Counted from the first letter of the stretch, positions 32,476 through 44,706 are shown. The stretch: DNA of 64,000 nucleotides from Lycocorax pyrrhopterus obiensis (GCA_014706295.1 JACSVZ010000041.1:744001-808000), one strand, 5' to 3'. Made by a program: numbers and translations. The notes: generated by a model from the sequence alone, not told the origin.

Positions 32476-34420
32476 GTGCCAGCGCTGTCCCCACCACCCA
32501 CCCTGGCTGCCATCCCGGCTTTCGGCCCTTTGCTCCCACTGGGAACTGCAGCTGTCAGCCCTGGGTGGGGAGGAGGGAGCGGGGGAGACCTCAGCGCTGC
32601 CATTCCCCACCCCACAGAAACTCTCAGGTGACTCAACCCCTCTTTTTTTACTTCTCCTCCTGCCCCCCAGGTCCATTCCCATAGCCCGTGCTGGCCCCAG
32701 CCCATCTCTGTGCATGGCTCTGTCTGGAGTCAGCCGGAGGCCCTGCCATGGTGCCTGGCACAGCTGGAGGAGGTTTTCTCCCACCTTGTTTTGCCACACA
32801 CGTGGGACTCAGCCCAGACCCCAATGCCTTTAGTCCTCCTTCCAGCAAAATCCTGCTGGAGCAGTGTTGGGGTTCCCAGGGTCCAAGCCGGTGCCGTGGC
32901 CCGGGGTTGCAGAAGGGGTGAGAGGGATGGTGGCATTCCCCAGTTTATCACCCCCCTTCCCCACCAGACCCGCGCTAGAAACACCCCAAATCCAGACGTG
33001 CTGGCAGCCCCAGGTGCGCCGCGGGGCCGGGATGGTGCAGACGGTGCGTCAGGAGCTCCCGGGGCCAAAGCGCCTCGAGGCAGCGAGGTGTGAGCCCAGC
33101 TCCGGCTTCAAAGGGCGCTCCGAGCTCCGCCGCACCCGCCCGCCTGGCAGCGGGGCCGGCACTGCCAGGGCTCTGCCTGCACCTTCCCTCTGAGTCAGCA
33201 GCGATTTGGCTGAGTCCGGCGCTGCCCGGCCCCGCCGAAGCGCCCGTGGCTGGTCTGAGATGCCCATTTTGGGAGGGGAGGCCGGGGCTCACCGAGCCGC
33301 GCGTGGCATCGCTGGGCTTTGTGCCCTGTCCGCTGCGCCGGGCAGAGCGGCACCTCCGGACGCGGCTTCCAGGAACGAGCCGGGCGGGCGCAGGCTGGGA
33401 AAGCGCGTGGTGTAAAGTTTCCAGAGCCCCTCCATGCCGGTGTGTCGGCCCCGATTACATCAGTCAGGTCGTGTTACCCGGCTGACGGGCACTAACGAGA
33501 AGTGACAGACGTGACAGGGAGCGGGCAGGCTCCAGGAACGACACCGCGGTCCCCGGGGACACATCCCCCCCTTCCCGGGGCGGCTCGGCGCCAGCTCCGT
33601 CCCCTGGCTGGCCGAAGGCAGGAGGCTTTGCCGGGGCCTCTGCTCCCTGCCGGGGCGGTGGGACCAGCCTGGGGACCGGGGACCTGCAGCCATGGCCGGG
33701 TGGCCACCGTGGACCCGAGCCCATGGGGAGCCACCTGCTTTTGTCGTCAGAGCTTGGAACCGGGGTCAAACCAGGAAATCCACCCGCGGCTGAGCCCTCC
33801 GTGGTGGTGGAGGGCTGGGGGCTCCTGCCTGAGGCACCTCGCAGGGGTGGGGGCTGCCCAGCAGCGGCGATGCCCCCCGGGCAGCTCCCGGATGGAGCTG
33901 CGCTTGACGGGATGAATGGGAAGGAGCCGCGTTTGAAGTCACATCGCTTTGTTGTGATCCTGTTGCCGTGAGGGCCAGCGGAAATCTGGGAAATCTGGCA
34001 GGGGGATGCCGGGGGCAGGGGGACACCGACAGCAGGGAGACACAAAGGAGCGAGCAGGGAAGGAGAAGAACGATGGGCTGCAGGGAAGGAGTGAAGTTTT
34101 CACCCTGAATGCCACCAGTTTGGTGGCCTGTTGCAGGCCAACTTTCCGTGGGAGGGCTGGAACCTTGGGGACACCCTGCCAGGGCAGGTGACGGGTGATG
34201 GCCTTGTCCCACACAGTTCTGGGAGAGGAGGGGCACAAACAGCTCGTGCTGCTGCATTCACCCAGGGAAGGTTTTCTGCTTCCCTGAAACAGCTAAAGGG
34301 GGCCAAGAGGAGGATTCCTGGGCTCTAGCATGGCAAGTTCCTCCCTGCCTGAACCTCTCCCATCAGGAGCTGCCTCTGTCCCACCAAGGCTCATCCCTGC
34401 CCCAGCCCACACCAGTGGCC
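32476..34420. other. Gene-free spacer, CpG-rich in the middle
   Basis: 33000-33700 is CpG-rich but without a convincing promoter core or exon. 33440-33490 (CCGATTACATCAGTCAGG) may be a short CNE. No repeat recognised. Confidence 0.4.
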
Positions 34421-34960
34421 AGGGAGTTTAATTGGCATCAATCTTCCCCGACCTTCAAGGGCTGCAGTTATTGACATTTTGCTCTGACCGGGTCAATACC
34501 AACTTCTCAGGCCAAGAGACAATAAACAGAAAATAATAAGCAATGCAGAGTTAATATTGATTTATGATTATTTGGGTCTTTTGCATGAGTTTCTCCCAGG
34601 CACAGCAGCTCTGTGCCCACAAGGTTCCTGCTGAGAGACACAAACAGGAGCGAGAGAGGTTTGCTGCAAGGTCCAAAATGTTGAGGCACCTGGCAGGGCC
34701 CTCTGACTGCTTGGAGAACACTGGGAGCATCTTCCAGCTCTTAAAACACACTAAAAATGTTAAATCAAATGAAATCTTCCACTTCCCCATGAGGAATGAC
34801 TAGGAAGAGCTTGAAAAACAGCATCGGATCAAGTTCACGGGGGGTGGTTTATATACACTGGGATTGTGAACCAACTTTTTAAGGCATTAAAGAGCATTGG
34901 AAAGAAAATTGGGAAACTGGGAGAGAGACATTGCTGAAAAAAACCCCAGAGAGCAGGGAC
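34421..34960. promoter_or_regulatory. Candidate CNE
   Basis: 34425-34600 is densest: GTTTAATTGGCATCAATC, GTTATTGACATTTTGC, GGTCAATACC and TTAATATTGATTTATGATT. 34740-34960 is a second AT-rich part. Confidence 0.48.
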
Positions 34961-36760
34961 AGAGATGACATCTTGAGGCCGGGCTGGTGGGGAGCAGTGA
35001 GCAGCACCCGCAGCTCCGGGGGTGGCTTTGAGGGGACACGGAGGGGATAGGGGAGCCCATCCCATCCCCGCTCGATGGTGAGGGCTTTTTTCCCCTCCTC
35101 CTCTCTTCCCTGCCCCGACGTCAGGATGTTTATAAAACTCGGAATCAATTTGAGGCCGGGAGACGCTCAGCCGGGGAAGCACAGCGCTGATAGGGTCAGG
35201 GGCCGTCGCCAGCGCGGATCACACACCCTGACGTATTAATTCGAGCTGTCAGGACCAATCTGCGCACAAGCGCCCGGGGAGGTGCAGGCAGCGCTTCCCA
35301 AAACTCGAGGCTTGCGCTTCCCGCCCCCCATGCCACGAGCGCCCACATCCCATCACGGAGCCGGGCGATGCCGCAGCCCCCCAGGCCGGAGCCCAGCGTG
35401 GCGGCAGCGCTGCTCCTCGGGCGTCCCCGCTCCCTGGCACGGAGGCAGATCTGAGGAGCTGCAGGAAGTACATTTGTTACTGGGAACGCTTTGATATTTC
35501 TCATGTGAAACGTCTGCGTGCCGGAGGAGCTCAGGCATCTGGCAGGAAATTACCATGAATCCTGTTTCTCTGAACAGTCACACACACGCCTCCTCGCTCC
35601 TTTCCTTCCCCCTTCTCCCTGCTCAGCCCCTCCAGTTGCCTTCCCCTCTCCCCTGGAGAGGGTCCCAGCACCCTCACAAAACCCTCGGTCCCCTTCCCTG
35701 CCCTCTCTGCTCCGCAGCATCCCGGGGCTGTGTGGCAGCTGTGGTCTTTCAGGCCTATAATAATAAATCCTTCCCTCTTCAGAGTGGGCCTCTGCAAGGT
35801 CAGGGTGCCCAGAGCACCCACTGTCCTCTGTTCTGCCAGCTGCACAGCCTGGGGGTGCAGGATTTGGGGGCATTTTGGGTGCCAGGCTGGGCTCAGGTCA
35901 CCCTCTGCATCTGTGGCCTCATCACTCGTGGATGTCACCTTTGGTCTGGCTGCTGGAACAGCAGAACAAGCCATGTGCCAGGCACGGTGCTGATTTTGGG
36001 GCACAGGTACCCCACGGGCACCTCCTGAGCACGGGGGGCTGCAGGTGGGCACAGACCTCACTGTGCCCCACACCGGGGGTCCCGGGCTGCATCAGGAGCC
36101 AGCCTGGGAGAGCCAATCCCACATCCCTGACCCCGGCTCTCACAGCAGAGCCATAGGCGCTCCTGGCACAGCCCATCGCCCCGGGAGCACCCAGGCAGCG
36201 GGAGGCAGCCCGTGCCCTCCCACCCACCCACCCACCCAGGGAGCTTGGCCGTGGATCAGAGGCGCTCTCTGCCTTCTCCCAGCACTGGAGCGGGAGCTCC
36301 AGACGGGATTTTCGTGTTGCCTCCTGCTGGGAGCGGCCCTGCCGGGAGTTATCGGGTCCATCGCTGTCAGGCGGCTCCACTCCCCAGCGCTCCCCTTGCC
36401 AGAAGCGCTCTGGCTGCATTAAATGATTTTGTTCCAGTGAGCTGCAGCTCCCCGCTGTAAACACAGCTGGTGCCGGGCACCTCGCTGCAGCCAGCCCGGC
36501 CGGGCCAGTGCCGGGGAGCGGGACTGGCCCTGCCTCCCTCCTGCCCGGGGTCCAGGGGGCTCTGGACCCTGCATGGGAACCCAGATGAGGCGTCCCCGAG
36601 GCTGAGCCCCCCCGAAGTGAGGGGGCACCCAGTGGGGCACCGTGCCCCAGAACCCTCGGAGGATCTGGGGAGGACGGGGGGGCCCCCAGGGTGCGGAGCA
36701 CGAGCCCGTGCAGCAGCAGAGCAGCCAGAACAGAGCCCTGTGGCAAAAAACCCTCACTTT
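34961..36760. other. Gene-free spacer with small homeodomain/MEIS site
   Basis: At 35235-35251 ATTAAT is followed by CTGTCA (MEIS, reverse). TGATATTTC lies at about 35491 and AGGCCTATAATAATAAATCC at about 35750. The rest is GC-rich. A CCCA tetranucleotide run lies at 36220-36238. Confidence 0.42.
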
Positions 36761-37640
36761 TATCTGCAGTGATACAAATCCACCGAGCACCGGCTCCCTT
36801 CTCCCCCTCCTGCTCTCACAGGTTTCGGTTTGGCCTCGATTCCAGTGAGTTTACTGACAGATTACTTCATTTTAACTCTATGGCTTTCCCGTCTTGGGGG
36901 AGGCATATTTCTAAGTATCATATTTATCAAAAGGCCTGTGCAAAAACAAGGGCCAGAATTACTCTTTTGATGGTTCCCCCAATAACTACAACCACAATAA
37001 ATTTTTCAGGCAAGAAGACTCACCCGGGGACCTTTTGGGCCAGGGTTTGGGAGCAGGGTCCAGCTCTGGGCTGTGCAGCCCCCCTGGCCTGGCCGGCTCC
37101 CCCCGCCCAGCGCCAGCACATCTGGTCTCGCTTGCAGGGCTGGGCTTCCAGTTCCCAGGGGTGACATATTTCCCCCGCCTATAACTCTAAATCAGAGCAG
37201 CATTTCAATAAATCACAGCGAACACTTATTTATTGGACATAGTTTTGGGGCTCTTAAAGCACGGAAAATAAATTTAATGGAGCGTTTGGAGCATTTCTCC
37301 AATCTTTTGAGGGATTACTTGGGGAATTTGTCAACGGAGCCAAGCACAGCAGCTTGATCCAGAGAGATGGGAAAGAAATTATGGGAGATACTCTACAAAG
37401 GCCCAGGTGTACCCTAAATCACATCAAAAAAGATTAATGTCAGAGGATTGCTTGCCAGCAGAGTTGATTGGCAGCGCTGCAGTTTATTTAATAAACTATC
37501 AGTTTAGCCAGAGGGTGACTTTAATCTGAATTACATTTTCTTGTTTTGGCCTACGCCATGCCAGGCGATTTATTGAATCCTGTAGCATTCTTCTTAACCT
37601 CAAACACCGGGAGAAAAAAAGAAGGAAAGCCTTGAGAGCC
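36761..37640. promoter_or_regulatory. Candidate CNE pair
   Basis: 36840-37010 (TTACTTCATTTTAAC, AAGTATCATATTTATC) and 37170-37620, the latter with TGATTGGCAG at 37465-37474, one base from the decameric PBX-MEIS site TGATTGACAG, and TTTATTTAATAAACTATC after it. A GC-rich piece (37020-37160) separates them. Confidence 0.5.
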
Positions 37641-38325
37641 CCTGGAAAACCTTGAGGCAGCAAAAGCTGCTCAGCTCAGAGGGCAGGAGCTCTCTCCAGC
37701 AGCAGGGACTCGCTTTGGGCTTGCTGGGAAGAGGTGGGAGCAGGAGTGGGATGTTGGGTTTCACACCCGCAGAGCCCAGGGATGGGGCTGGTGCCCGTTT
37801 GCCAACTCACACCCAGCTCCAGTTCCAAAGCTGTCCTGACTTCCAGGACACCCCAGACCAGGATGGGCAGGGAACCAGGACAGGCAGGGGACTGGGATGG
37901 AGGCAGAGAAGCGTCCAGTCACCAGAGACACTTGCAGAACTAGGGAGATGTGGGAAGAAATGAGCTCATCCCTGCAGATGCCCTGTGCTTTATCCAGCCT
38001 GAATCCCCCCCTCGGGAATGGAGGGCCGGCACAAACCCCTGCACAGACACCTGCTGGGCCTGCACCCACCAGGACCTGCCCAGAGTTTGGCCCAGAGAGA
38101 AGCCCCTCAGCCACCTGGCTGCCCCCAGAGCCTGCTTTTCAAAGAGCTGAATGACTGGACAAAGATTTACAGCCTTGGAAAGGTTTTAGGAATACCCTGG
38201 CTGAGGGGGGGAACAGCCCCCAAGCCTCCCCTTGCTGTGCCCTGCACACACTGGCACTGCCTCCCTCCCAGAGGGCCAGCAGAGACCAGGGCTGGGGGCC
38301 TGCTGACCTGCTGGGCTCTTAAATA
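37641..38325. other. Gene-free spacer
   Basis: Nothing recognised. Confidence 0.4.
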
Positions 38326-38960
38326 ATGTGTTTGTGCAAACAGACAAAGAAATCCCAACTAATAATAATCCTTGTTCCAAGGTTATGATTGAGTTTTTCC
38401 CCTGTTCTGCTTGATATTTCTGCCAAAGAAAGAAAAATCCTTGCTGAAGTCTAGCAGGAAATCCAATAAAATTTCTTCAAAAGATGGGTCTGACATTGAA
38501 AAATAGCAAAATTATAAAAGTAGGCCTCAGAAAAGAAAAGGGGAGAGTTATTATATCTGGCACCTACCGAGGGCCCAGAGCTCCCTCTCCAAATGAGCCA
38601 TCACAGATTGAAAGTGTTTAGCTTCCCGTTGATTAAACACGGTGAAGGACCCGCAGCGTGCCAAGCCTCGGGGATCGAAAGTTTGTTTTCAGTCAGAATG
38701 TGTTTTCAGTCAATGGAAAAAATGGTCGGGCTGTGCCGGGGTATGTAACTGAGAAGCCTCAGGTTTGGAGTGAGTAATGACTGCGATGCCGAAATGCGGG
38801 AGGGTTGTTAATCATCCGACCCCAGCCCCCGTAATTCAACTCAGCAACTCTCTGCAAGCCTGTTCCTTTTTTTTTTTTTTTCCCCTTGCTCTTTTTAACA
38901 TATAAAAACCCAAATGTTTTTCCTTCTTTTTCTTTTTTTCCCCCTGAAGGAACGGCACCG
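38326..38960. promoter_or_regulatory. Candidate CNE with T-rich end
   Basis: CTAATAATAATCC, GGTTATGATTGAG, GTTGATTAAACACGG, and TGTTTTCAGTCA twice (about 38686 and 38700). 38868-38942 is a T-rich low-complexity tract. Confidence 0.45.
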
Positions 38961-39535
38961 GCTGTATCACCGCTGCCTCCCTTTTCTTTCTCCAAGGTAA
39001 CGGGGAACTGGCAGCACCGCGGGGATCAGCCGTGGGGTTGGGGCACTGTGGGGTGGCGGAGAGCCAGGGCTGGGGAGGCAGGGCAGGGCAGGGGGCCTGT
39101 CCCCTCACTGTCACACACCCCTGTCCCCCACCCCTGTCCCCTCACTGTCCCACAGCGTCACACACCCGTCACGGGGGTGGCAGGGGGGGCCGCGTGCCCT
39201 CCTGCTCCCCCGGGCTTGGTGGCACCTCAGGCACAGCTACTCCTCAGCACTGTCGCAGGGACGGCCCTGAAGAGCCACGAGCCCCTTTCACAGGGAAACT
39301 CGGGCAGATGGCACGGATCAAACACGCCTCTGGAGCCAGGGGGCCACAAGGGACAAGCTGGGGGCTCAGCCAGAGTTCAGCACTGGGTCAAGAGGTTGCT
39401 GGAGGGACCGTGGGGACACAGGGACAGCTCACCCAGCACCTGATGCACGAGGAGCCCCCGTCAACAGCCCCACAAACCCCTCCATTGGTCCCCACCGGCC
39501 CCTCTGCCCATCCCTCTCACCCCTGCGAGACGCCT
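38961..39535. other. Gene-free spacer with CCCCTGTC/CCCCTCACTGTC repeats
   Basis: 39098-39165 holds a short imperfect tandem of CCCCTCACTGTCMCAC and CCCCTGTCCCC. Otherwise unrecognised. Confidence 0.5.
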
Positions 39536-39930
39536 GACTTGGTTCATTAGCTGGGTTTGCCGGGCTGCTTCTCATTAGATGGCCAACAAATTCCAGGAAG
39601 ACAGGACACCCACTGGGCCTAAATGAAATTAGAGAACAGAGCGCTGCTACAAGTGGTTTAATTCAAATTACAGCAAGATATTATCGCCAACTGCAAGTGC
39701 TCAGAGCCATGAGTCAGACCCCCACAAGGAACGAGACGGGTTTGAAAAAATCATGACTTGTTAAGTATATAATTAACTTTGGGGTTATTTTTATTTACCT
39801 TCCAGTTTTTAGCCTTCAGGAATCAAATTTTTGAGCTTGTTGGGAACAGCTTAAAATTAAAGACGGGAGGAGGAAGAGATGAAGAGGAATGTGCCCACAT
39901 TCCTCTTGCCAGGAGCTGGGCATTTAAAGT
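39536..39930. promoter_or_regulatory. Candidate CNE
   Basis: Contains GGTTCATTAGCTGGG, TGGTTTAATTCAAATTAC, AAGTATATAATTAAC and GGGTTATTTTTATTTACC. Confidence 0.42.
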
Positions 39931-40670
39931 GACACCGTATGAGAAGCATCCCAGAGCCAGTGGCTTTTGGGCTACAGAAACATCCCCGTGTTTCCACTCT
40001 GCTTCCAGCCAGGAAGCTCAAAGCGAAGCACAAGGAACTGGACGGAGATTTTACCCAAACCTGCCGATGTGCCAGCCCCACATCCCGGGCAAACACCAAA
40101 CGCTCGCCCGTACCTGCTCCTCACAGAACTCTGCAGCTCCAGCTTCCTCCTGAGCTCCCAGCCAACCCCACCCCACGGGGGCTCTGGCTGCGCAGGGACC
40201 GGGTGAAGCTGCTCCCTCAGACACTAAACCAGAACAGCTGAGGCCGAGCCAGTGCGAGGTCACCAACTCCTGTCTGCTCGAGCTCTGCCTTGTGCAAGCC
40301 CCACGCTGGCCACAGGATCTGCTCCCGACCCATTTCCTTCTGGGACAAGAGGGTTTTTTTGTGGAAGACAGATCTGCACAGGATGCAACTGCAAGAGCTG
40401 GAGCTGCGCAGCATCGCGGGGCTCTCAGAAGGGCACGGCAACTGTGGGGAACAAGTGACTGGGGAGCCCAGCTGGGGTCCCCACATCACTTCATCCCCAC
40501 CAAGGAGAGGAGCTCTTGAAAGCAAGAGGGAGGACAGAGCTGAGCAGTTTGCTGGGTGAGGGATGAGTTTCTCAGCGTCCCCAAGCTGCTCACACAGCCT
40601 CAGAGCCATCATCCTCAGCCCATTCTCGTGGAGCCTCCTCTGCTCCTGCCTCAGGTCCTGTCTTCCCCTG
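39931..40670. other. Gene-free spacer
   Basis: Nothing recognised. Confidence 0.4.
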
Positions 40671-40960
40671 TTTCCGCTGAGCAGAGCGTACCCTGCTATC
40701 TTTCATTGAAACATCATGTCCAATTTATCCCTTGATTAAACCCATATTTTGCTTGGCTATAAGTCAAATATAAGAGGGCCGCACTCAAGTGAACTAATCT
40801 TGGTTTACTTGCCAGTAAGTAATTTGATAGACAATTTGGCAGACATCCACTCTAGAATTAAGCAAACCTGAGCAATAAAGATGTAGGAAAACAATCCTGA
40901 AAAGCCATAATGAGACGTCGAGTTCCATTCAACAGCAACTCGTTCCACTTACCTTTGTGC
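40671..40960. promoter_or_regulatory. Candidate CNE
   Basis: Contains CCAATTTATCCCTTGATTAAAC, GGCTATAAGTCAAATATAAG and two CCAGTAAGT/AATTTG segments. Clear AT-rich block. Confidence 0.45.
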
Positions 40961-41152
40961 TGACACTCAGGGCGGCGGCGCGGTCAGTGCCCAGCCAGGA
41001 GGGCACGTCCAGTGCCCAGGCGGGTGCCAGCGGAGCCGAGAGCAGCCATCCGAGCTCTGCTGGTGTGATCCCCAGTGGAGAATGAGTCCAGGTTTGGCAG
41101 CCCCAGCGCCGGGGCCAGGTGAGCTCGTGAGGAGGCAGCAGCAGGGTTTGCC

Positions 41153-41212
41153 AAATCACAGAATCATTTAGGATGGAAAAGGCCTCCAAGATCATCGAAT
41201 CCAAACTTTGAA
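41153..41212 (-). mobile_element. Short CR1-like 3'-end fragment
   Basis: About 60 bp containing AATCACAGAATCATTTAGGA, TGGAAAAGGCCTCCAAGATC and ATCGAATCCAAAC, the reverse complement of the CR1 3' terminus. Only the extreme 3' end is present. Confidence 0.85.
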
Positions 41213-41590
41213 GTCTCGGCTGGGAATGCCTCGGAGGAAGGAACAGCCGAAACACCCACAGCACAGGACCTTCTCATGCCACCTGTAAGCACCTCCCTTA
41301 CCACGTCCTGCTGTTCCAACTTTCAGAGCCCCTCAGAGCCCCCCAGCCCTGCCCCAGAGCAGCTCCCACACCAGGACTGGTGCTGCTGAGTTCCTATTTA
41401 TGACCTCCCTGCCACTGCCTGAGTGCCAACACCTGCAGCATCCCCTGGCTGGGATGGGGGAGAGCAGAGGTGTGAGGGCCACATCTGGGGGGGTTTCTCC
41501 TTCAGGCAGACCCTGCTGGGGCTGTGACGTGCGTGGTGAGGGGGAGCAGCGCTCGGGGCGATGGCCGGAGCGGAGGGGCTGTCAGCCCGT
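41213..41590. other. Gene-free spacer
   Basis: Nothing recognised after the short CR1 fragment. Confidence 0.4.
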
Positions 41591-41870
41591 GCTGCTCCAT
41601 CCCTCATAATGCCATTATGTATTGCTGGCATTAATCACCCCGCTAGGTAAGCATTATGGCACTTTTATGGTAGCTTTGAAGCTAATCTGTCACTAATGCC
41701 TGCTGGATTATCATGATTTCTTACAGTTGTGATTCATTAACTCAGATGCCTAATAGAATTAGTATTAAACATCTTCCATAGATTTCTGCCTCAACACGTT
41801 GAGTTTTGAAAGCCTTTTCAATATTTCATTGTGTTGCATTAAGTGGCATGTCAGGCACATTGTGTGGTCT
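41591..41870. promoter_or_regulatory. Candidate CNE with HOX/PBX site
   Basis: ATTAATCA at 41630-41637, with CTGTCA sites at 41579-41584 and about 41687. Also CATAATGCCATTATG (about 41605), an imperfect palindrome, and GGATTATCATGATTTC. Confidence 0.5.
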
Positions 41871-42019
41871 CCCGGAGAACCTGGCACAGCCGGAGCTGCG
41901 GAGCAGGGGAGGGGGCCGAGCTCGGAGGGGTTGGGGTGGCTGGAGGGGCAGCAGGACCCTGCTGGCTCCCAGGGACCCTCGCAGCCGTCCCGGGGCCGTG
42001 TGTGCGGCAGCGTCAGGAA

Positions 42020-42540
42020 TTTCAAGTTGTGAGAGTTCTCCAGTTAAAGGTGTTCCAGTGGCACAGCTGCTGCCTCCAACACTGGGTAATTAAGGCGGCG
42101 CAGAAGAGGTTAATCAGGTTTGAGGACACAAAGTACAGTGCAGGCACTAAATATGATTGTGATTATTACCTGGCCCTGGAGGAATCCATTCCCTAGACAC
42201 TGCAATGCTGTTCCTAGTAAGAATATTAGTCCTAATAATCAATATTAATTCTCAATGCATTCTCTAGGGTTTAGAATGACTTTCTTGTTTAGGATAAGAT
42301 CTAGATCTTGAAACAGGCTAAAAAGAGGAATTATTACTATTATTATTATTAGCATTATCATTATTATCTTGGGCTTTTAAAAAAAAAATCTTATTTAGAT
42401 AACAATCTCCTCCAGCAGCAGATTGTGGAGCTCACAGGCCTTTATCTGGCTACTCAAATCCGCGTTGTGGGTAACAGAATTTTACAGTTATTATTATTAA
42501 TAATGTAAGGCCAAGACCAGAACAACATCGTGTGAGGCTG
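42020..42540. promoter_or_regulatory. Candidate CNE with (ATT)n
   Basis: GGGTAATTAAGG, GAGGTTAATCAGG, AATATGATTGTGATTATTACC, then an imperfect ATT trinucleotide run at 42331-42367 and another short one near 42490-42505. Confidence 0.48.
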
Positions 42541-42689
42541 TCGGACCTGTACCACAACCCTGCCTTGGTTTTCCCAGCTTTTTTTAACAAGGGAGTCCCC
42601 TGCCCAAATTTCCAAGCGGCCTTGCTGGTGGCTCCACGGCAGGAGGATGCTGATGCCGGGGACTGGGAAGAGCCTGAACTTTCGGATGC

Positions 42690-43330
42690 TGCCCTGAACC
42701 CGCCGGCGAACTCTTTTTGCTGCCCTGACCCCGGGAACCCCGCGTCGAGGCCGTCAGCCAGGAAAACAGAGAGGGGGGACTTCAAAGCGGGGATTAGAAG
42801 CAGCTGTGCAAATTGACAAATCCGTGCGAGGAGCCGCGCGGGCTGGGGAGCCGCGGCCCCGCCGCACCGGCCCGGGGCTCGCCGGAGCCCCGCGGAGCGC
42901 GGCCGGCACCGGGGCCGAGCCGTGCCCCGGCCGCAGCCGCGACATTCCTGAGCTGCGGCTCGGGGAAGAAACGCTGCTTTTAGAAACGCTCCTGTGGAAA
43001 AAAAAAAAAAGGTCAGGTTTGGGGCAGGCATTTGAGCGATCCCGGGGAGGGCGAGCGGGCGCAGGGAGGCTGTGGAAGGTTGGTTTGTCCCGCTGCCAGA
43101 GTCAACCTGTGCCGGCGGCCGCGTCCTGCCCCGCGTCATCGCCATCCATCTCCGCGGCTCCGACAGCCCGGGGGCAGCCAACACCGAGGGCAAAAGTGAG
43201 GAGCTGCTCCCCGGGACTGCGGCCCCGCCGAGCACCAGCGAGCAGCCCCAGGTGCCAAGGGGCAGCCGTCCCTCCGGCCCCCGCACGGTCCTTCCGCGGG
43301 GACAGCCCCGGATGCAGGCAGGGATGAGCC
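42690..43330. promoter_or_regulatory. Orphan CpG-rich block in the desert
   Basis: Densest CpG content outside the ZNF703 island, especially 42820-42960 (GAGCCGCGCGGGCTGG, CCGCGGCCCCGCCGC, GGAGCGCGGCCGG). It lies between AT-rich candidate elements and about 33 kb upstream of ZNF703. Open frames cross it on both strands without domains. It may be an unannotated promoter (for example of a non-coding RNA), a CpG-rich enhancer, or simply a GC-rich spacer. Confidence 0.4.
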
Positions 43331-43360
43331 CTGGCCGTGTCGGAGCTGTTTGGAGCGGGT

Positions 43361-43860
43361 TTTGCGATGGAAATGATTGATTTCCCAACTCTGAGTGGCC
43401 TCTCTGTGGAACCCCGTAATTCCTCCCCTTTCTTTTTCCCCCTGCGTGAGCGAACTAATGCGCACATTTAAGGGGAAAAGAAAACTTGAAAACTTCTTCA
43501 TTATGTGATGTGTCTAAAATGTGCGTTTAACCCCCCCTCCCCGAGTCTGTGGTTACAGAAACAGTTTGGTTCTCCCCTGGATTGCTTTTATGCAGCCCTG
43601 CAGCATTTCAAAGCAAGGCCTTGCTGGAGAGGAGCAATTCCTTTGCTTCTCATCAAAATGCCGCTATTGATGTCATGGCAAGAGGAGAATCTCAGGGAGG
43701 GGCGTGGAGAACATTAGGTCCCACCACTGTTCCGTGGGTTCTGAAAGTATTTTGAATGATGCTTTTCAGCTGATTCTCCCAGTTCAGCAGGACGAAAAGG
43801 GGGGGAGTTCCAGACCTGGAATAAATAGTCGGAATTTCGGGGAATTAAAGGTGGGGGAGG
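43361..43860. promoter_or_regulatory. Candidate CNE beside the CpG block
   Basis: TGATTGAT (43374-43381) is a canonical PBX-HOX site. CGAACTAATGCGCAC, AGTATTTTGAATGATG and GGAATAAATAGTCGG follow. Confidence 0.45.
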
Positions 43861-44706
43861 CGGCCCTGGCTGTGCCGGGGTGCCCGGGTGGGCGCAGGGC
43901 TCGGTGCGGTGGGGAAGGGTCCCCTGCCAGGCTGCGGCTTTGCCGCGGCTCCAGAAGAAAAGGCCGGCCAAGCATGGCCGGGGCCGGACGCTCCGGCTGC
44001 CCGGAGCTCCTGAGTGCAGCCTTTGTTTTAGGGAGTGAAAGGGGCGGTCATGGGACAGCAGTCAGCCGGGCGAGCACGGGGGAGGCCGGGGGAAAACTTT
44101 AATTAGGGTAACTTGAAGGCAGGCTTTAACCAGCAGCCGCAGGAGGGCCGGTTTGATCTCCTTGTGGGACAGACCCTGTGATTAATCGCGGCCCTGTCGA
44201 GGGGACGGACACCTGCCTGTCACATGCTTTGATTCCCGGCACAGGCTTTGATCTCGCCCGGCTGCGTGGGAGGGTGTCGGGGCAATCCCTGGGCCCAGGT
44301 CGCTTTTATGCCGCCTGCAGGGGGTCTGTGGGGTGGGAGAGGGGCTCGGCCGCCGGCCCGGGGTCAGCCCAGGAGGTGCCGGGGCCAACCCGAGTTCGTC
44401 CGAAGGGGAAAGTTCATCCCCAATCCGAGGGGCATGAGGGGCTTGCTGCTGTCCTGGGGAAAAAGTGTCCAAGAGAGCAGTGGGGATGCTTGGCCCTGTC
44501 ACCGCTGCTGAGTGGAGCTGGCTCCGAGGAGGTCACCTTGTCCCCCTCGACCGGCTCCAGCCCAAAGGGGTCTTGGTGGGCCGAGGTTGGGGCAGACAAA
44601 GGGGTGCCCTGGCTGGTGTCCCCACGTTTCCCTGCTCTCACTGTCCTGCTGAGAGCCTGCACCGGTGGCCCCATGGCCATTTGTCACCAGCCTGGCACAA
44701 CCGGAG
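43861..44706. other. Gene-free GC-rich spacer with one HOX/PBX site
   Basis: TGATTAAT at 44179-44186, with CTGTCA at 44217-44222. Otherwise nothing recognised. Confidence 0.42.

Noticed and set aside
42450..43388. 312-codon minus-strand frame in the orphan CpG-rich block
   Set aside because: GC-driven frame overlapping another open frame on the opposite strand. No recognisable domain, and low-complexity composition.
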